This document shows, piece after piece, positions 38,862-46,965 of a DNA stretch of 64,000 nucleotides (position 1 is the stretch's first letter; the number at the start of each line of letters is the position of its first letter). The notes beneath the pieces were generated by a model that was given only the letters and a program-made list of their open reading frames with translations, searched no databases and was not told the DNA's origin. This DNA is from Nocardioides furvisabuli (GTDB lineage: Bacteria > Actinomycetota > Actinomycetes > Propionibacteriales > Nocardioidaceae), in contig NZ_JAIGQB010000001.1 in NCBI RefSeq assembly GCF_021083185.1, forward strand, positions 434,001 through 498,000, in the 5' to 3' direction. Both the position numbers and the translations under genes were made by a program.

Positions 38862-40117
38862 GCGGGGTGGTCCCTTCGGTGGGTGGTGCTGGTGGTGTGG
38901 TGGGCGTCAGGCGTGCTGACGAGATCGGGCGGTGGGGTCTGTGCGGGTGCGACGACCTCGACCGGGGTGGTGCCGGTACCGGTCTGGACGGGCTCGGAGT
39001 TGCGGGGCAGGGTGAGCGTGAAGGTCGACCCCTGGCCCTGCACCGACCACACCGAGATGTCGCCGCCGTGGGTGGCGGCGACGTGCTTGACGATCGACAG
39101 GCCGAGCCCGGTGCCGCCGGTGGACCGGTGCCGGGCAGGGTCGACGCGGTAGAACCGCTCGAAGATGCGGTCGATGTCCTCGGCCGGGATGCCGATGCCC
39201 TGGTCGACCACCGAGATGTGCGCCTGCGCACCCTCGGCGCGGGTGGTGACCACGACGCGCGAGCCGGCGTTGGAGTAGGCGACGGCGTTGGCGACCAGGT
39301 TGCTGATGGCAGCGCCGATCTGCTCCTGCGAGCCGTAGACCTCCAGGCCGTGCTCGCCACGCGACTCCACGACGATCTCCCTCGCCGCGGCCTCCATGGC
39401 GCTGGTGTCGACGGCGGTGGCCACGGCGGCATCGAGGTCGACCATCACCGGGGTCTCGAGCGGGTCGTGGCCCTGGAGGCGCGAGAGCTCGATGATCTGC
39501 TGGACGAGCTTGGAGAGCCGGTCGCTCTCGGTCAGCATGCGGTTGGCGAATCGCTGCACCGCCTCGGGGTCGTCGGAGGCGTCCGTGACGGCCTCGGCCA
39601 GCAGCCGGATCGCGCCGACGGGAGTCTTGAGCTCGTGGCTGACGTTGGCGACGAAGTCGCGCCGCACCGCCTCCACCCGCTTCTCGCGGGTGCGGTCCTC
39701 GACCAGCGCCAGCACGAGCCGGGCGCCCAGGGGAGCCACGCGCGCGGTCAGCGTGCGGTTGAAGCCGCCGTCGGCGGCCGGCATGTCGAGGTCGCTCTCG
39801 CGGATCTGCCCGTCGCGGCGCACCTGCGCGACGATGTCGAGCAGCTCGGGGACCACGACGCTGTTGCCGCGCACCAGCCCGAAGGCGTACGCCGGCGCGG
39901 AGGCCTTGAGGACGTGGTCGGCGTCGTCGACGACGACCGCGCTGGAGCGCAGGATGCTGAGCACCGCGGCGACTCCCGCCTGCACGACGGGCTCCTCGAC
40001 CTGCGGCAGCGTGTGGCGCTGGCGGTCGCTGATGTGCCAGGCGAGCATCGCGCCGCCCGCCACGATGGCCCCGATCAGCGCGGCCAGACCAGCCTGCATC
40101 GTCGGATCCACGCTCAC
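38858..40117 (-). CDS. senX3: Sensor histidine kinase SenX3
   Basis: Of 419 residues, there is one clear N-terminal membrane segment (about 9-28), a PAS-like domain (about 45-140), then HisKA with phospho-acceptor His161 in ANVSHELKTPVG. The HATPase domain carries N-box NLVANAVAYSN, G1 DQGIGIPAEDIDRIF and G2 GGTGLGLSIVKH. Like mycobacterial SenX3 it lacks a large external sensor, so the signal probably comes through the Pst-PhoU complex. A Pro/Thr-rich tail ends the protein. It is divergent from phoU with a 114-base gap. Confidence 0.92.
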   Translation of the reverse strand: MSVDPTMQAGLAALIGAIVAGGAMLAWHISDRQRHTLPQVEEPVVQAGVAAVLSILRSSAVVVDDADHVLKASAPAYAFGLVRGNSVVVPELLDIVAQVRRDGQIRESDLDMPAADGGFNRTLTARVAPLGARLVLALVEDRTREKRVEAVRRDFVANVSHELKTPVGAIRLLAEAVTDASDDPEAVQRFANRMLTESDRLSKLVQQIIELSRLQGHDPLETPVMVDLDAAVATAVDTSAMEAAAREIVVESRGEHGLEVYGSQEQIGAAISNLVANAVAYSNAGSRVVVTTRAEGAQAHISVVDQGIGIPAEDIDRIFERFYRVDPARHRSTGGTGLGLSIVKHVAATHGGDISVWSVQGQGSTFTLTLPRNSEPVQTGTGTTPVEVVAPAQTPPPDLVSTPDAHHTTSTTHRRDHPA

Positions 40118-40170
40118 ATCGTACGCATCCGGCCGGGGCGCCCTGACCGGCTGGACGCCGGGCGCCGAGT

Positions 40171-40192
40171 GTTCACGCGCCGTTCATCGACC
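40171..40192. promoter_or_regulatory. PHO-box-like direct repeat between senX3 and phoU
   Basis: Two adjacent 11-base units, GTTCACGCGCC and GTTCATCGACC, form the direct repeat known for actinobacterial PhoP/RegX3 sites (GTTCA-type units every 11 bases). A further GTTCGC at 40203 is nearly in phase. The place, in the divergent promoter of the two-component operon and phoU, matches PHO boxes in streptomycetes. Confidence 0.72.
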
Positions 40193-40231
40193 ACGCACGG
40201 CTGTTCGCTTTGGCTGCCTAGGGTGGGGCAC

Positions 40232-40882
40232 ATGCGTGAGGCCTTCCATGACCAGCTCGACGGCATCTTCGCCGACCTCTCCGACATCTGTGGGCAGGTG
40301 GAGGTCGCGGTCCGCGAGGCCACCCGGGCCCTGATGACCGGCGACATCCACACCGCCGACAAGGTGATCAGCAACGACAAGGCGATCGACGACGCCCGCG
40401 AGCGGGTCGACGACACCGCCTTCGCGCTGCTGTCGCTGCAGCAGCCCGTCGCCGGCGACCTGCGGATGATCGTCTCCGCGCTGCGGATGGTCAGCGAGCT
40501 CGAGCGGATGGGCGACCTCTCGGTCCACGTCGCCAAGATCGCCCGGCTGCGCGTGCCGTCGGTGGCCGTGCCCGAGGAGCTGCGCCCGACGATGGAGCGG
40601 ATGGCCGAGACCGCTGAGGACATGGTGCGTCGGGTCCGCGGCATCATCGTCGACCGTGACGTGGACGCCGCGATCGAGCTCGGACGCGACGACGAGGTGA
40701 TGGACCAGCTGCGGCGTCGCAGCTTCACCGAGCTGCTCTCGACCGACTGGAAGCACGGCGTCGAGGCCGCGGTCGACATCGCCCTGCTCGGTCGCTACTA
40801 CGAGCGCATCGCCGACCACTCGGTGTCGGTGGCCAACCGGGTGGTCTTCGTCGTCACCGGCGAGCGCCCCGGGCGCGACTGA
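40232..40882 (+). CDS. phoU: PhoU phosphate-signalling regulator
   Basis: This 216-residue protein consists of two three-helix PhoU domains. The first begins MREAFHDQLDGIFADLSDIC, and each carries the family's acidic metal-binding pattern (ELERMGDLSVHVAKIA and GRYYERIADHSVSVA). PhoU links the Pst transporter to the sensor kinase and keeps the response off when phosphate is plentiful. ATG at 40232 lies after GGGTGGGG. No pst genes are in the window. The divergent partner is senX3, and the PHO-like repeat lies between them. Confidence 0.93.
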   Translation: MREAFHDQLDGIFADLSDICGQVEVAVREATRALMTGDIHTADKVISNDKAIDDARERVDDTAFALLSLQQPVAGDLRMIVSALRMVSELERMGDLSVHVAKIARLRVPSVAVPEELRPTMERMAETAEDMVRRVRGIIVDRDVDAAIELGRDDEVMDQLRRRSFTELLSTDWKHGVEAAVDIALLGRYYERIADHSVSVANRVVFVVTGERPGRD

Positions 40883-40910
40883 CGTACGCCACTCCCGGAG
40901 CGCCCGGAGG

Positions 40911-41032
40911 GGTGCGTGAGGCACGTTCTGGTCGTCCAGGACGTGTCTTACTCACCGCTCGACCGTGGTGCCGCTCCCGAGCGGTGAGTGAGGCAGCTTC
41001 TCGAGGTCCAGAAGCTGCGCTGCTCACCGCTC
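40911..41032. repeat. Pair of REP/BIME-like palindromic elements with compensatory changes
   Basis: Two 50-base units (40911-40960 and 40983-41032) are separated by 22 bases and are 37/50 identical. Each unit folds into a stem-loop; stem pairs C-G and G-C at unit positions 14/33 and 15/32 swap to G-C and C-G between copies. Two wobble pairs become Watson-Crick. The inner edges, ACTCACCGCTCG and its complement (40950-40961, 40978-40989), pair with each other. It lies between the 3' ends of convergent phoU and gpmA and may double as a bidirectional terminator. Confidence 0.8.
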
Positions 41033-41052
41033 ACGCGGACGGCGTACGCCGC

Positions 41053-41796
41053 TCAGCGACCCTGGTTGGCGACGGCGGCCGCTGCCGCCGCAGCGGCCTC
41101 GGGGTCGAGGTACTCGCCGCCGGGGACGGTGGGACGCAGGTCCTCGTCGAGGCGGTAGACCAGCGGCATGCCGGTGGGGATGTTGAGCCCGGCGATGTCC
41201 TCGTCGGAGACGCCGTCGAGGTGCTTGACCAGCGCCCGCAGGCTGTTGCCGTGCGCGGCGACCAGGACGGTCCTGCCCGCCTGGAGGTCCGGCACGATCT
41301 CGCCGTCCCAGTAGGGGAGGAAGCGTGCGATGACGTCCTCGAGGCACTCGGTGCGGGGCATCTCGTCGCCGAGGTCGGCGTAGCGGGGGTCGCCCACCTG
41401 CGAGAACTCGTCGTCGTCGGCGATCGGCGGCGGCGGGGTGTCGAACGAGCGGCGCCAGAGCATGAACTGCTCCTCGCCGTACTGCTCGAGCGTCTGCTTC
41501 TTGTCCTTGCCCTGCAGCGCGCCGTAGTGGCGCTCGTTGAGCCGCCACGACCGCTTGACCGGGATCCAGTGGCGGTCGGCGGCGTCGAGGGAGAGGCACG
41601 CGGTGGTGATCGCCCGGCGCTGCAGCGAGGTGTGCACGACGTCGGGCAGCAGCCCGGCGTCCTTGATGAGCTCGCCGCCGCGCACCGCCTCGGCGCGGCC
41701 CTTCTCGGTCAGGTCGACGTCGACCCAGCCGGTGAAGAGGTTCTTGGCGTTCCAGTCGCTCTCGCCGTGGCGGAGCAGGACCAGGGTGTACGTCAT
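41053..41796 (-). CDS. gpmA: 2,3-bisphosphoglycerate-dependent phosphoglycerate mutase
   Basis: This glycolytic enzyme interconverts 3- and 2-phosphoglycerate. Of 247 residues, the phospho-His is His10 in [10 protein letters not shown] and the second catalytic His is in [19 protein letters not shown]. The Glu-Arg pair is in [11 protein letters not shown]. The length and the [11 protein letters not shown] segment fit the cofactor-dependent family. The C-terminus ends in an Ala-rich run. Its start overlaps the stop of the lipoprotein gene (ATGA). gpmA near senX3-regX3 and mshA is conserved in mycobacteria. Confidence 0.95.
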   Translation of the reverse strand: MTYTLVLLRHGESDWNAKNLFTGWVDVDLTEKGRAEAVRGGELIKDAGLLPDVVHTSLQRRAITTACLSLDAADRHWIPVKRSWRLNERHYGALQGKDKKQTLEQYGEEQFMLWRRSFDTPPPPIADDDEFSQVGDPRYADLGDEMPRTECLEDVIARFLPYWDGEIVPDLQAGRTVLVAAHGNSLRALVKHLDGVSDEDIAGLNIPTGMPLVYRLDEDLRPTVPGGEYLDPEAAAAAAAAVANQGR

Positions 41797-42266
41797 GAGG
41801 CGTCCAGACCTTCCCAGTAGCCGCTGTCGTCGGAGACGACGGGGACGTTGAGCATCACGCGCTCGCCGCTGCCGAAGTCGACCGCGAGCGGGACGACGTC
41901 GCCGGCGCCGAACTCGCCGGTCAGGACGATCTCGGCCGGCGGCTCGGCGAGGTTGACCAGGCCACCCGCAGAGATCTCGACGGGCTCGAACTCCGTGACC
42001 TCGACCGTCGCGCCGTCACCGGCAGAGAGACCGGTGAAGGTCTGCTCCTCGTCGATGTCGTTGTTCGACAGCGACGCCACGAAGGTGCCGGAGCCGTCGG
42101 CCCCCGACACCACCACGGCCGACAGGACGTCGACCACGCCCTCGCGGTTGTTGGCACCGCTGCCGGGCGTGTAGTCACGCTCGGTGGCGTAGTCGAAGCC
42201 GCAGGAGGACAGCGGAGCGGCGAGTGCGAGAACTGCCGCGGCGATCGCGAGGGGTCGGAGCTGCAT
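41793..42266 (-). CDS. Small lipoprotein, possibly PCu(A)C/DUF461-like
   Basis: It has 157 residues with a signal peptide ending in lipobox LSSC (Cys22). The mature part is a single all-beta domain ([39 protein letters not shown]) recalling the cupredoxin-like PCu(A)C fold. The usual Met/His copper ligands of true PCu(A)C proteins are not seen, so copper binding is doubtful. The gene overlaps gpmA by 4 bases. Confidence 0.7.
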   Translation of the reverse strand: MQLRPLAIAAAVLALAAPLSSCGFDYATERDYTPGSGANNREGVVDVLSAVVVSGADGSGTFVASLSNNDIDEEQTFTGLSAGDGATVEVTEFEPVEISAGGLVNLAEPPAEIVLTGEFGAGDVVPLAVDFGSGERVMLNVPVVSDDSGYWEGLDAS

Positions 42267-42287
42267 GGCGCACAGCCTAGCGTCGGC

Positions 42288-42998
42288 TCAGGTCAGTCCG
42301 ACGGTCCGCCCTGCGATCAGGATGCCGACCACGACCGCGGTCGTGAAGACGCCTGCGAGCAGCAGCAGCCGGGGGGTGCCCAGGCGCAGCGCGAGCACCA
42401 TCGGGAGGGACCGTTTGCCGGCCTCGTGGTCGGTCACGAGGCCGGGCAGCGCCAGCAGCACGTGGACCCCCAGCCCGAGGGCCGCGGCGAGCGCCACCAT
42501 GGCCGGCGTGGGGGGCGTCGTGACGCCCGCGCCGTTCCACCCGCCGTACGCCAGGAACGCGGGGTAAAGCGCGAAGCTGGCCACCCACGGCACGAACGAC
42601 AGCACCCGTCCGTGGAGGAGGCGGTCCCCGAGGGCGGAGATCGCGAGCAGGGAGAGGTACGCCGCCGCGGCGCGGCGACCGTGGGCCACTGCGAGGGGCA
42701 CCACCAGGAGCACCGCGCACGTCAGGGCGAACCACACCGTGCCGGGGTCGAGCACGCCGCGGGCGAGGGGCTTGGCGGGCCGGTGGCGCTCGTCGCTGCG
42801 GCGGTCGGTGAGGTCGTCGGCCCACCCCAGCGCGGACTGGCCCACGAGCACGGTCGCGGCGACGAGCCCGACCTCGCGCAGCGGGCGTCCGGCCACGGCG
42901 GCGGCGGTCGCGAGGACGACCGCGGTGGCCACGGCCTGACGGGGGTGGGCCGCGCGCACCAGCAGCAGCGCCGGCCGCGCCGACAGGTCACCGAGCAT
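42288..42998 (-). CDS. UbiA-family prenyltransferase-like membrane protein
   Basis: The 236-residue polytopic protein has about seven to eight membrane segments. The first Asp-rich motif is GWADDLTDRRSDERHRPAKP, which corresponds to the NDxxDxxxD site of UbiA enzymes, and the second is GLVTDHEAGKRSLPMVLA. UbiA enzymes attach prenyl chains to aromatic or other acceptors; the acceptor is unknown. ATG at 42998 is preferred over a TTG 66 bases upstream because it begins just before the fold. The length is a little short for the family (about 280). Confidence 0.75.
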   Translation of the reverse strand: MLGDLSARPALLLVRAAHPRQAVATAVVLATAAAVAGRPLREVGLVAATVLVGQSALGWADDLTDRRSDERHRPAKPLARGVLDPGTVWFALTCAVLLVVPLAVAHGRRAAAAYLSLLAISALGDRLLHGRVLSFVPWVASFALYPAFLAYGGWNGAGVTTPPTPAMVALAAALGLGVHVLLALPGLVTDHEAGKRSLPMVLALRLGTPRLLLLAGVFTTAVVVGILIAGRTVGLT

Positions 42999-43122
42999 GG
43001 GCCGAAGTATGGCCCAGGCCGCCCGCGGGAGCGCGGCGCACCACAGGGACCGCCGATCTGTCAAGCCCGGAAGTGGCCTCTGACCTGCGGAAACGCCGTC
43101 CGGGACCCGGGCGGACCCGTGT

Positions 43123-43145
43123 TAGAATGCTCACCTAGGAAGGGG
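43123..43145 (+). promoter_or_regulatory. carD -10 element and strong ribosome site
   Basis: TAGAAT at 43123-43128 is a good -10 box. No clear -35 is seen 16-18 bases upstream. AGGAAGGGG at 43137-43145 is a strong Shine-Dalgarno for the ATG at 43156. The leader would therefore be only about 20 bases. Confidence 0.5.
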
Positions 43146-43155
43146 AACTGAACAT

Positions 43156-43641
43156 ATGACTTTCACCGTTGGCGAAACGGTCGTCTATCCCAATCACGGG
43201 GCCGCGGTCATCGAGGACATCGAGATGCGGACGATCAAGGGAGAGGACCGGCAGTACCTCGTCCTCAGGATCGTCGCACAGCAGGACCTGGTCGTTCGTG
43301 TGCCGGCCTGCAACCTCGACCTCGTCGGCGTCCGCGACGTCGTCGACAAGGAGGGCCTCGACCGCGTCTTCGACGTGCTGCGGGCAGCCCACGTCGAGGA
43401 GCCGACCAACTGGTCGCGCCGCTACAAGGCGAATCTCGAGAAGCTGCACTCCGGTGACGTGATGAAGGTGTCGGAGGTCGTGCGCGACCTGTGGCGCCGC
43501 GAGCGTGACCGTGGGCTCTCGGCCGGTGAGAAGCGGATGCTGGCCAAGGCGCGGCAGATCCTGGTCTCCGAGCTCGCGCTCGCGGAGAAGACCAACGAGG
43601 ACAAGGCAGAGGCCATGCTCGACGAGGTGCTCGCCTCCTGA
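43156..43641 (+). CDS. carD: CarD transcription factor
   Basis: This RNA-polymerase-binding regulator stabilises the open promoter complex, especially at rRNA promoters. Of 161 residues, the N-terminal RNAP-interaction (Tudor-like) domain (1-55) starts [20 protein letters not shown]. The C-terminal helical DNA-binding domain has Trp86 in [11 protein letters not shown], the residue that wedges into the transcription bubble. It matches mycobacterial CarD in length. The next gene starts 2 bases after its stop. In mycobacteria carD is followed by ispD, ispF, cysS and rlmB. Confidence 0.95.
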   Translation: MTFTVGETVVYPNHGAAVIEDIEMRTIKGEDRQYLVLRIVAQQDLVVRVPACNLDLVGVRDVVDKEGLDRVFDVLRAAHVEEPTNWSRRYKANLEKLHSGDVMKVSEVVRDLWRRERDRGLSAGEKRMLAKARQILVSELALAEKTNEDKAEAMLDEVLAS

Positions 43642-43643
43642 GC

Positions 43644-44225
43644 GTGGACCACGCAGACCGAGGCCCCTGGGACGAAGCTCCCCGGGGCCTCGGTCTCGTT
43701 CTGGACGAGGGGCGCGGCTCGCTGCCGTACGCCCTGATCCACGGGGAGGCGCTCGTCGCCTGCGCCGCGTGGGCACTGGGCGAGTCGGGGGTCGACCTCG
43801 TCGACGCCAGCGTCGGCTGGTCCGCGATCGCGGAGTCCGGCGAGGACCTGGTGCTGCACGACGCGCTGTGCCCGATGACACCGCCCGACTTCATCGCCTC
43901 GTGCCTGGACCAGGCACGGGCCACCGGGCGCCCGGTCGTCGGCGTACGCCCGGTGACCGACACGGTCAAGGTGGTCGACGGGGGCCTCGTGGGCGACACG
44001 CTCGACCGCGACACGCTCCTCGCGGTCGCCTCACCGCTGGTGGTGCCGACGGGTGTCGTCGCGGGGCTGACCGGTCCGCCGGTCACCGACCTGGCGCGGG
44101 CGGTGGCGGACCTGGCCGCCGCGGGTCATCCGGTGATGACGATGACCGCGCCGCCGGAGGCGCGACGCGTGGCCTCGCTCGAGGACGTACGCCTGCTCGG
44201 CGCCCTCACGACCGCGCAGGGCTGA
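43644..44225 (+). CDS. IspD-like pseudoenzyme next to carD
   Basis: This protein of 193 residues resembles 2-C-methyl-D-erythritol 4-phosphate cytidylyltransferase over most of its length but lacks the nucleotide-binding loop. [20 protein letters not shown] (17-36) replaces the AAGxGxRxG-PK region. [12 protein letters not shown] (70-81) keeps the Asp but has Cys where the catalytic Arg should be. [14 protein letters not shown] (101-114) and [12 protein letters not shown] (120-131) are well kept. GTG at 43644 lies 2 bases after carD, in the place where ispD stands in other actinobacteria. Its end overlaps the converging ispD by 20 bases. A structural partner of IspD is one possible role. Confidence 0.75.
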   Translation: MDHADRGPWDEAPRGLGLVLDEGRGSLPYALIHGEALVACAAWALGESGVDLVDASVGWSAIAESGEDLVLHDALCPMTPPDFIASCLDQARATGRPVVGVRPVTDTVKVVDGGLVGDTLDRDTLLAVASPLVVPTGVVAGLTGPPVTDLARAVADLAAAGHPVMTMTAPPEARRVASLEDVRLLGALTTAQG

Positions 44226-44889
44226 GCTCGACCGCGAGGGCGACGTCCTCGGGGAAGGTGACCTTCAGGTTCAACGGGCTGCCGGGCACGGCCGCGACGT
44301 CCACCTGACGGTGGGCCCGCACGCAGGCCGCGGTGTCGGTGCCCTCGAAGCCGCCCGCGGCCGCCGCGGTGTAGGCGGCGAGGACGTGGTCGGCCCGGAA
44401 GGCCTGCGGGGTCTGCACTCCACCGACCCCCTCGGTGACGGCGCTCAGGTCGGCGTGCAGCAGCTGGGTCGCCGGGAGCACCGGGATCGCTCCGCCGACC
44501 TCGCGGGCGGCGTCGATCACCGCCTGCCACAGATCGGTGCCGGCGAGCGGGCGCGCGCCGTCGTGGATCGCCACGACGTCCACCTCGCCGGCGTCGATGT
44601 CGTCGGCCAGGACCTGCAGGGCCGCCCACTCCGAGGCGTGTCGGGTGGCGCCGCCGTCGACGACGACCACCTCGCGGTCACCGAGGTGGGGCGCGACTGC
44701 CTCCGCGACCGCCGTGCGGTCCTCCGGGCGCACGACGAGCACGAGACGACGTACGTCGGGCAGCGCGAGCGCGTCGTGCACCGACCAGACCAGGACGGGG
44801 ACGTCGCGCAGCGGTAGCAGCACCTTGTTGACCTCGGCCCCGACCCGGGTCCCGGAGCCGGCGGCCAGGATGACGACGGCGGTCGGCAT
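44206..44889 (-). CDS. ispD: 2-C-methyl-D-erythritol 4-phosphate cytidylyltransferase
   Basis: IspD makes CDP-methylerythritol from MEP and CTP in the MEP isoprenoid pathway. Of 227 residues, the CTP loop is [11 protein letters not shown], the catalytic block AIHDGARPL and the end motif [16 protein letters not shown]. The segment between PVLP and QTPQAF ([20 protein letters not shown]) is several residues short and lacks the usual DT(I/V)K and (D/E)R residues of the dimer arm. Its start overlaps the stop of ispF (ATGA). The orientation is opposite to carD, unlike mycobacteria. Confidence 0.92.
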   Translation of the reverse strand: MPTAVVILAAGSGTRVGAEVNKVLLPLRDVPVLVWSVHDALALPDVRRLVLVVRPEDRTAVAEAVAPHLGDREVVVVDGGATRHASEWAALQVLADDIDAGEVDVVAIHDGARPLAGTDLWQAVIDAAREVGGAIPVLPATQLLHADLSAVTEGVGGVQTPQAFRADHVLAAYTAAAAGGFEGTDTAACVRAHRQVDVAAVPGSPLNLKVTFPEDVALAVELSPARS

Positions 44890-45395
44890 CAGCCGTCGAC
44901 CGGGCCGGTGACGAGCGCGGTCGCGATGGCGGCCACGCCCTCGCCGCGGCCGGTGAGGCCCAGGCCGTCGGTCGTGGTGGCCGAGATGCTGACCGGGGCG
45001 CCGACGGCGGCCGTCAGAGCGGCGGCGGCCTCGTCGCGCCGCGGGCCGAGGCGGGGGACGTTGCCGACGACCTGCACGGAGACGTTGGCCACCTGCCACC
45101 CCGCGGCGCGGACCCGACGGGCCGTCTCGGCGAGCAGCGTCGCCCCCGACGCCCCCGCCCACTCGGGCTCGGCGGTGCCGAAGTGGGTGCCGAGGTCGCC
45201 GATCCCGGCGGCGGAGAAGAGGGCGTCGCACGCAGCGTGGGCCGCGACGTCGGCGTCGGAGTGGCCCTCGAGCCCGGCCGGCTCGTCCGGCCACGACAAC
45301 CCGCCGAGGTGCATGGGGACGCCCTCGACGAGGCGGTGCACGTCGGTGCCGATGCCGACGCGGATGCCGGTGGGACCAGGGGTGGGGGTGCTCAC
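44889..45395 (-). CDS. ispF: 2-C-methyl-D-erythritol 2,4-cyclodiphosphate synthase
   Basis: IspF cyclises the CDP-ME 2-phosphate to MEcPP in the MEP pathway. It has 168 residues, forming a trimer in known homologues. The metal site uses Asp and His of GIGTDVHRL plus the His of [14 protein letters not shown]. The C-terminal [17 protein letters not shown] matches the ligand-binding loop. GTG at 45395 is chosen so that the fold begins at the normal distance; the open frame runs a further 45 bases upstream. ispD follows with a 1-base overlap of stop and start region. Confidence 0.95.
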   Translation of the reverse strand: MSTPTPGPTGIRVGIGTDVHRLVEGVPMHLGGLSWPDEPAGLEGHSDADVAAHAACDALFSAAGIGDLGTHFGTAEPEWAGASGATLLAETARRVRAAGWQVANVSVQVVGNVPRLGPRRDEAAAALTAAVGAPVSISATTTDGLGLTGRGEGVAAIATALVTGPVDG

Positions 45396-45432
45396 GTCGG
45401 CATCATGCCCTGCGGGACGCAACAATGGTCCG

Positions 45433-46950
45433 GTGACCACACATCGTCCGCCCTGGGTGCTGGCCGGAGTCCTCGCAGGGCTCGCCGGACTGGCGACCAG
45501 CTATGCCACGGCGATGGTCTTGACCATCCGCGAGTCACCGGTGGTGGCGGTCGCCGAGCTCGTCATCAGGCTCGCCCCGGGCGCGGTCGCCGAGCGGGCG
45601 ATCACGATCCTCGGCACGGCCGACAAGCCGGCCCTGGTCGTCGGCATCCTCGTGCTGCTGCTGGCGTGCTTCGCCTGGGCCGGGTCGATGGCCCGCGGCT
45701 CGTGGTGGCGACCGGTGCTCGTGTGGGTGGTGCTCGCCGGGATCGGCCTCGGTGCGGTGATGGCGCAGCGCAACGCAGGCGTGGTCGACGCTCTCCCCGT
45801 GCTGGTCGGACTGATGACCTGGGTCGCCGTGCACTCCGCGCTCGTCGACGCCCTGCGCCGACAGCAGCGCCGTCCGGACCTGGAGTCGCACGAGCGGCGC
45901 GTCTTCCTCATGGTCGCCGGCGCGATCTCCGTGGCCTCGGTCGCGATCGCGGTCGCGGGCCGCTTCGTGGGAGCGGGGCGCCGCCACGTCGAGGTGAGCC
46001 GCCGGCTGTTGCGCATCCCCGGCGTCACCCGGCGCACTGCCCCCGCGGCGACGTCGCTGGGCGTGGCGGGCATCGCGCCGTGGCAGACCCCCAACGAGGA
46101 CTTCTACCAGATCGACACCGCCATCGCGCTGCCCACGATCGAGCCCGACGACTGGTCGCTGCGCATCCACGGCATGGTCGACCGCGAGCTCGTGCTGGGC
46201 TACTCCGAGCTCGTGGCCCGTCAGGTCACGGAGTCGTGGATCACGCTCAGCTGCGTCAGCAACGAGGTGGGCGGCGGGCTCGTCGGCAACGCCCGCTGGA
46301 GCGGCGTACGCCTCGCGGACCTGCTCGCCGAGGCCGGTGTGGGCGCGGGCGCCGACTGCGTGCTGCAGACCTCCCACGACGGGTGGACGTGCGCCACCCC
46401 GCTCGAGGTGCTGACCGACGACCGCGACGCGATGCTGGCGGTGGCGATGAACGGCCGCCCGCTCCCCATCGAGCACGGCTTCCCGGTGCGCACCATCGTG
46501 CCGGGGCTCTACGGCTACGTCTCGGCGACGAAGTGGGTCGTCGACCTCGAGGTGAGCACGTTCGCGGAGTCCATGGGCTACTGGACCGACAAGGGCTGGT
46601 CGGCGCTCGGGCCGGTGAAGATCGCCTCGCGCATCGACGTGCCGCGGTCCGGTGACGACGTCGAGGCCGGCGAGGTCACCTTCGGCGGCGTCGCGTGGCA
46701 CCAGCACACCGGCATCGAGGCGGTCGAGGTGCAGGTCGACGGTGGCGCGTGGGAGCGCGCCGAGCTCGGCGAGGTGCCGTCGGTGGACACGTGGGTGCAG
46801 TGGGCGGTCACGCTCGACGTCCCCGAGGGCGACCACGAGGTGCGCGTGCGCGCGATCGGCCTCGACGGCGAGACGCAGAGCAGCGTGCGGCGTGCCCCGG
46901 ACCCGGACGGTGCGACCGGGCTGCACACGATCGAGATCAGCGCAGGCTGA
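45433..46950 (+). CDS. Membrane-anchored molybdopterin oxidoreductase (sulfite oxidase family)
   Basis: Of 505 residues, the N-terminal part (1-175) has four to five membrane segments. The catalytic domain follows, with the Mo-ligand Cys in [12 protein letters not shown] and the family blocks NEDFYQID and [19 protein letters not shown]. The C-terminal Mo-co dimerisation domain (from about 390) has the Ig-like [12 protein letters not shown]. It resembles the actinobacterial YedY/sulfite-oxidase-like membrane proteins; the substrate (sulfite or a sulfoxide) is not known. GTG at 45433 is 37 bases from the divergent ispF start. No Tat motif is seen, and the fusion to a membrane domain is the interesting feature. 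Confidence 0.85.
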   Translation: MTTHRPPWVLAGVLAGLAGLATSYATAMVLTIRESPVVAVAELVIRLAPGAVAERAITILGTADKPALVVGILVLLLACFAWAGSMARGSWWRPVLVWVVLAGIGLGAVMAQRNAGVVDALPVLVGLMTWVAVHSALVDALRRQQRRPDLESHERRVFLMVAGAISVASVAIAVAGRFVGAGRRHVEVSRRLLRIPGVTRRTAPAATSLGVAGIAPWQTPNEDFYQIDTAIALPTIEPDDWSLRIHGMVDRELVLGYSELVARQVTESWITLSCVSNEVGGGLVGNARWSGVRLADLLAEAGVGAGADCVLQTSHDGWTCATPLEVLTDDRDAMLAVAMNGRPLPIEHGFPVRTIVPGLYGYVSATKWVVDLEVSTFAESMGYWTDKGWSALGPVKIASRIDVPRSGDDVEAGEVTFGGVAWHQHTGIEAVEVQVDGGAWERAELGEVPSVDTWVQWAVTLDVPEGDHEVRVRAIGLDGETQSSVRRAPDPDGATGLHTIEISAG

Positions 46951-46965
46951 CGCCGCTCGACCGTC

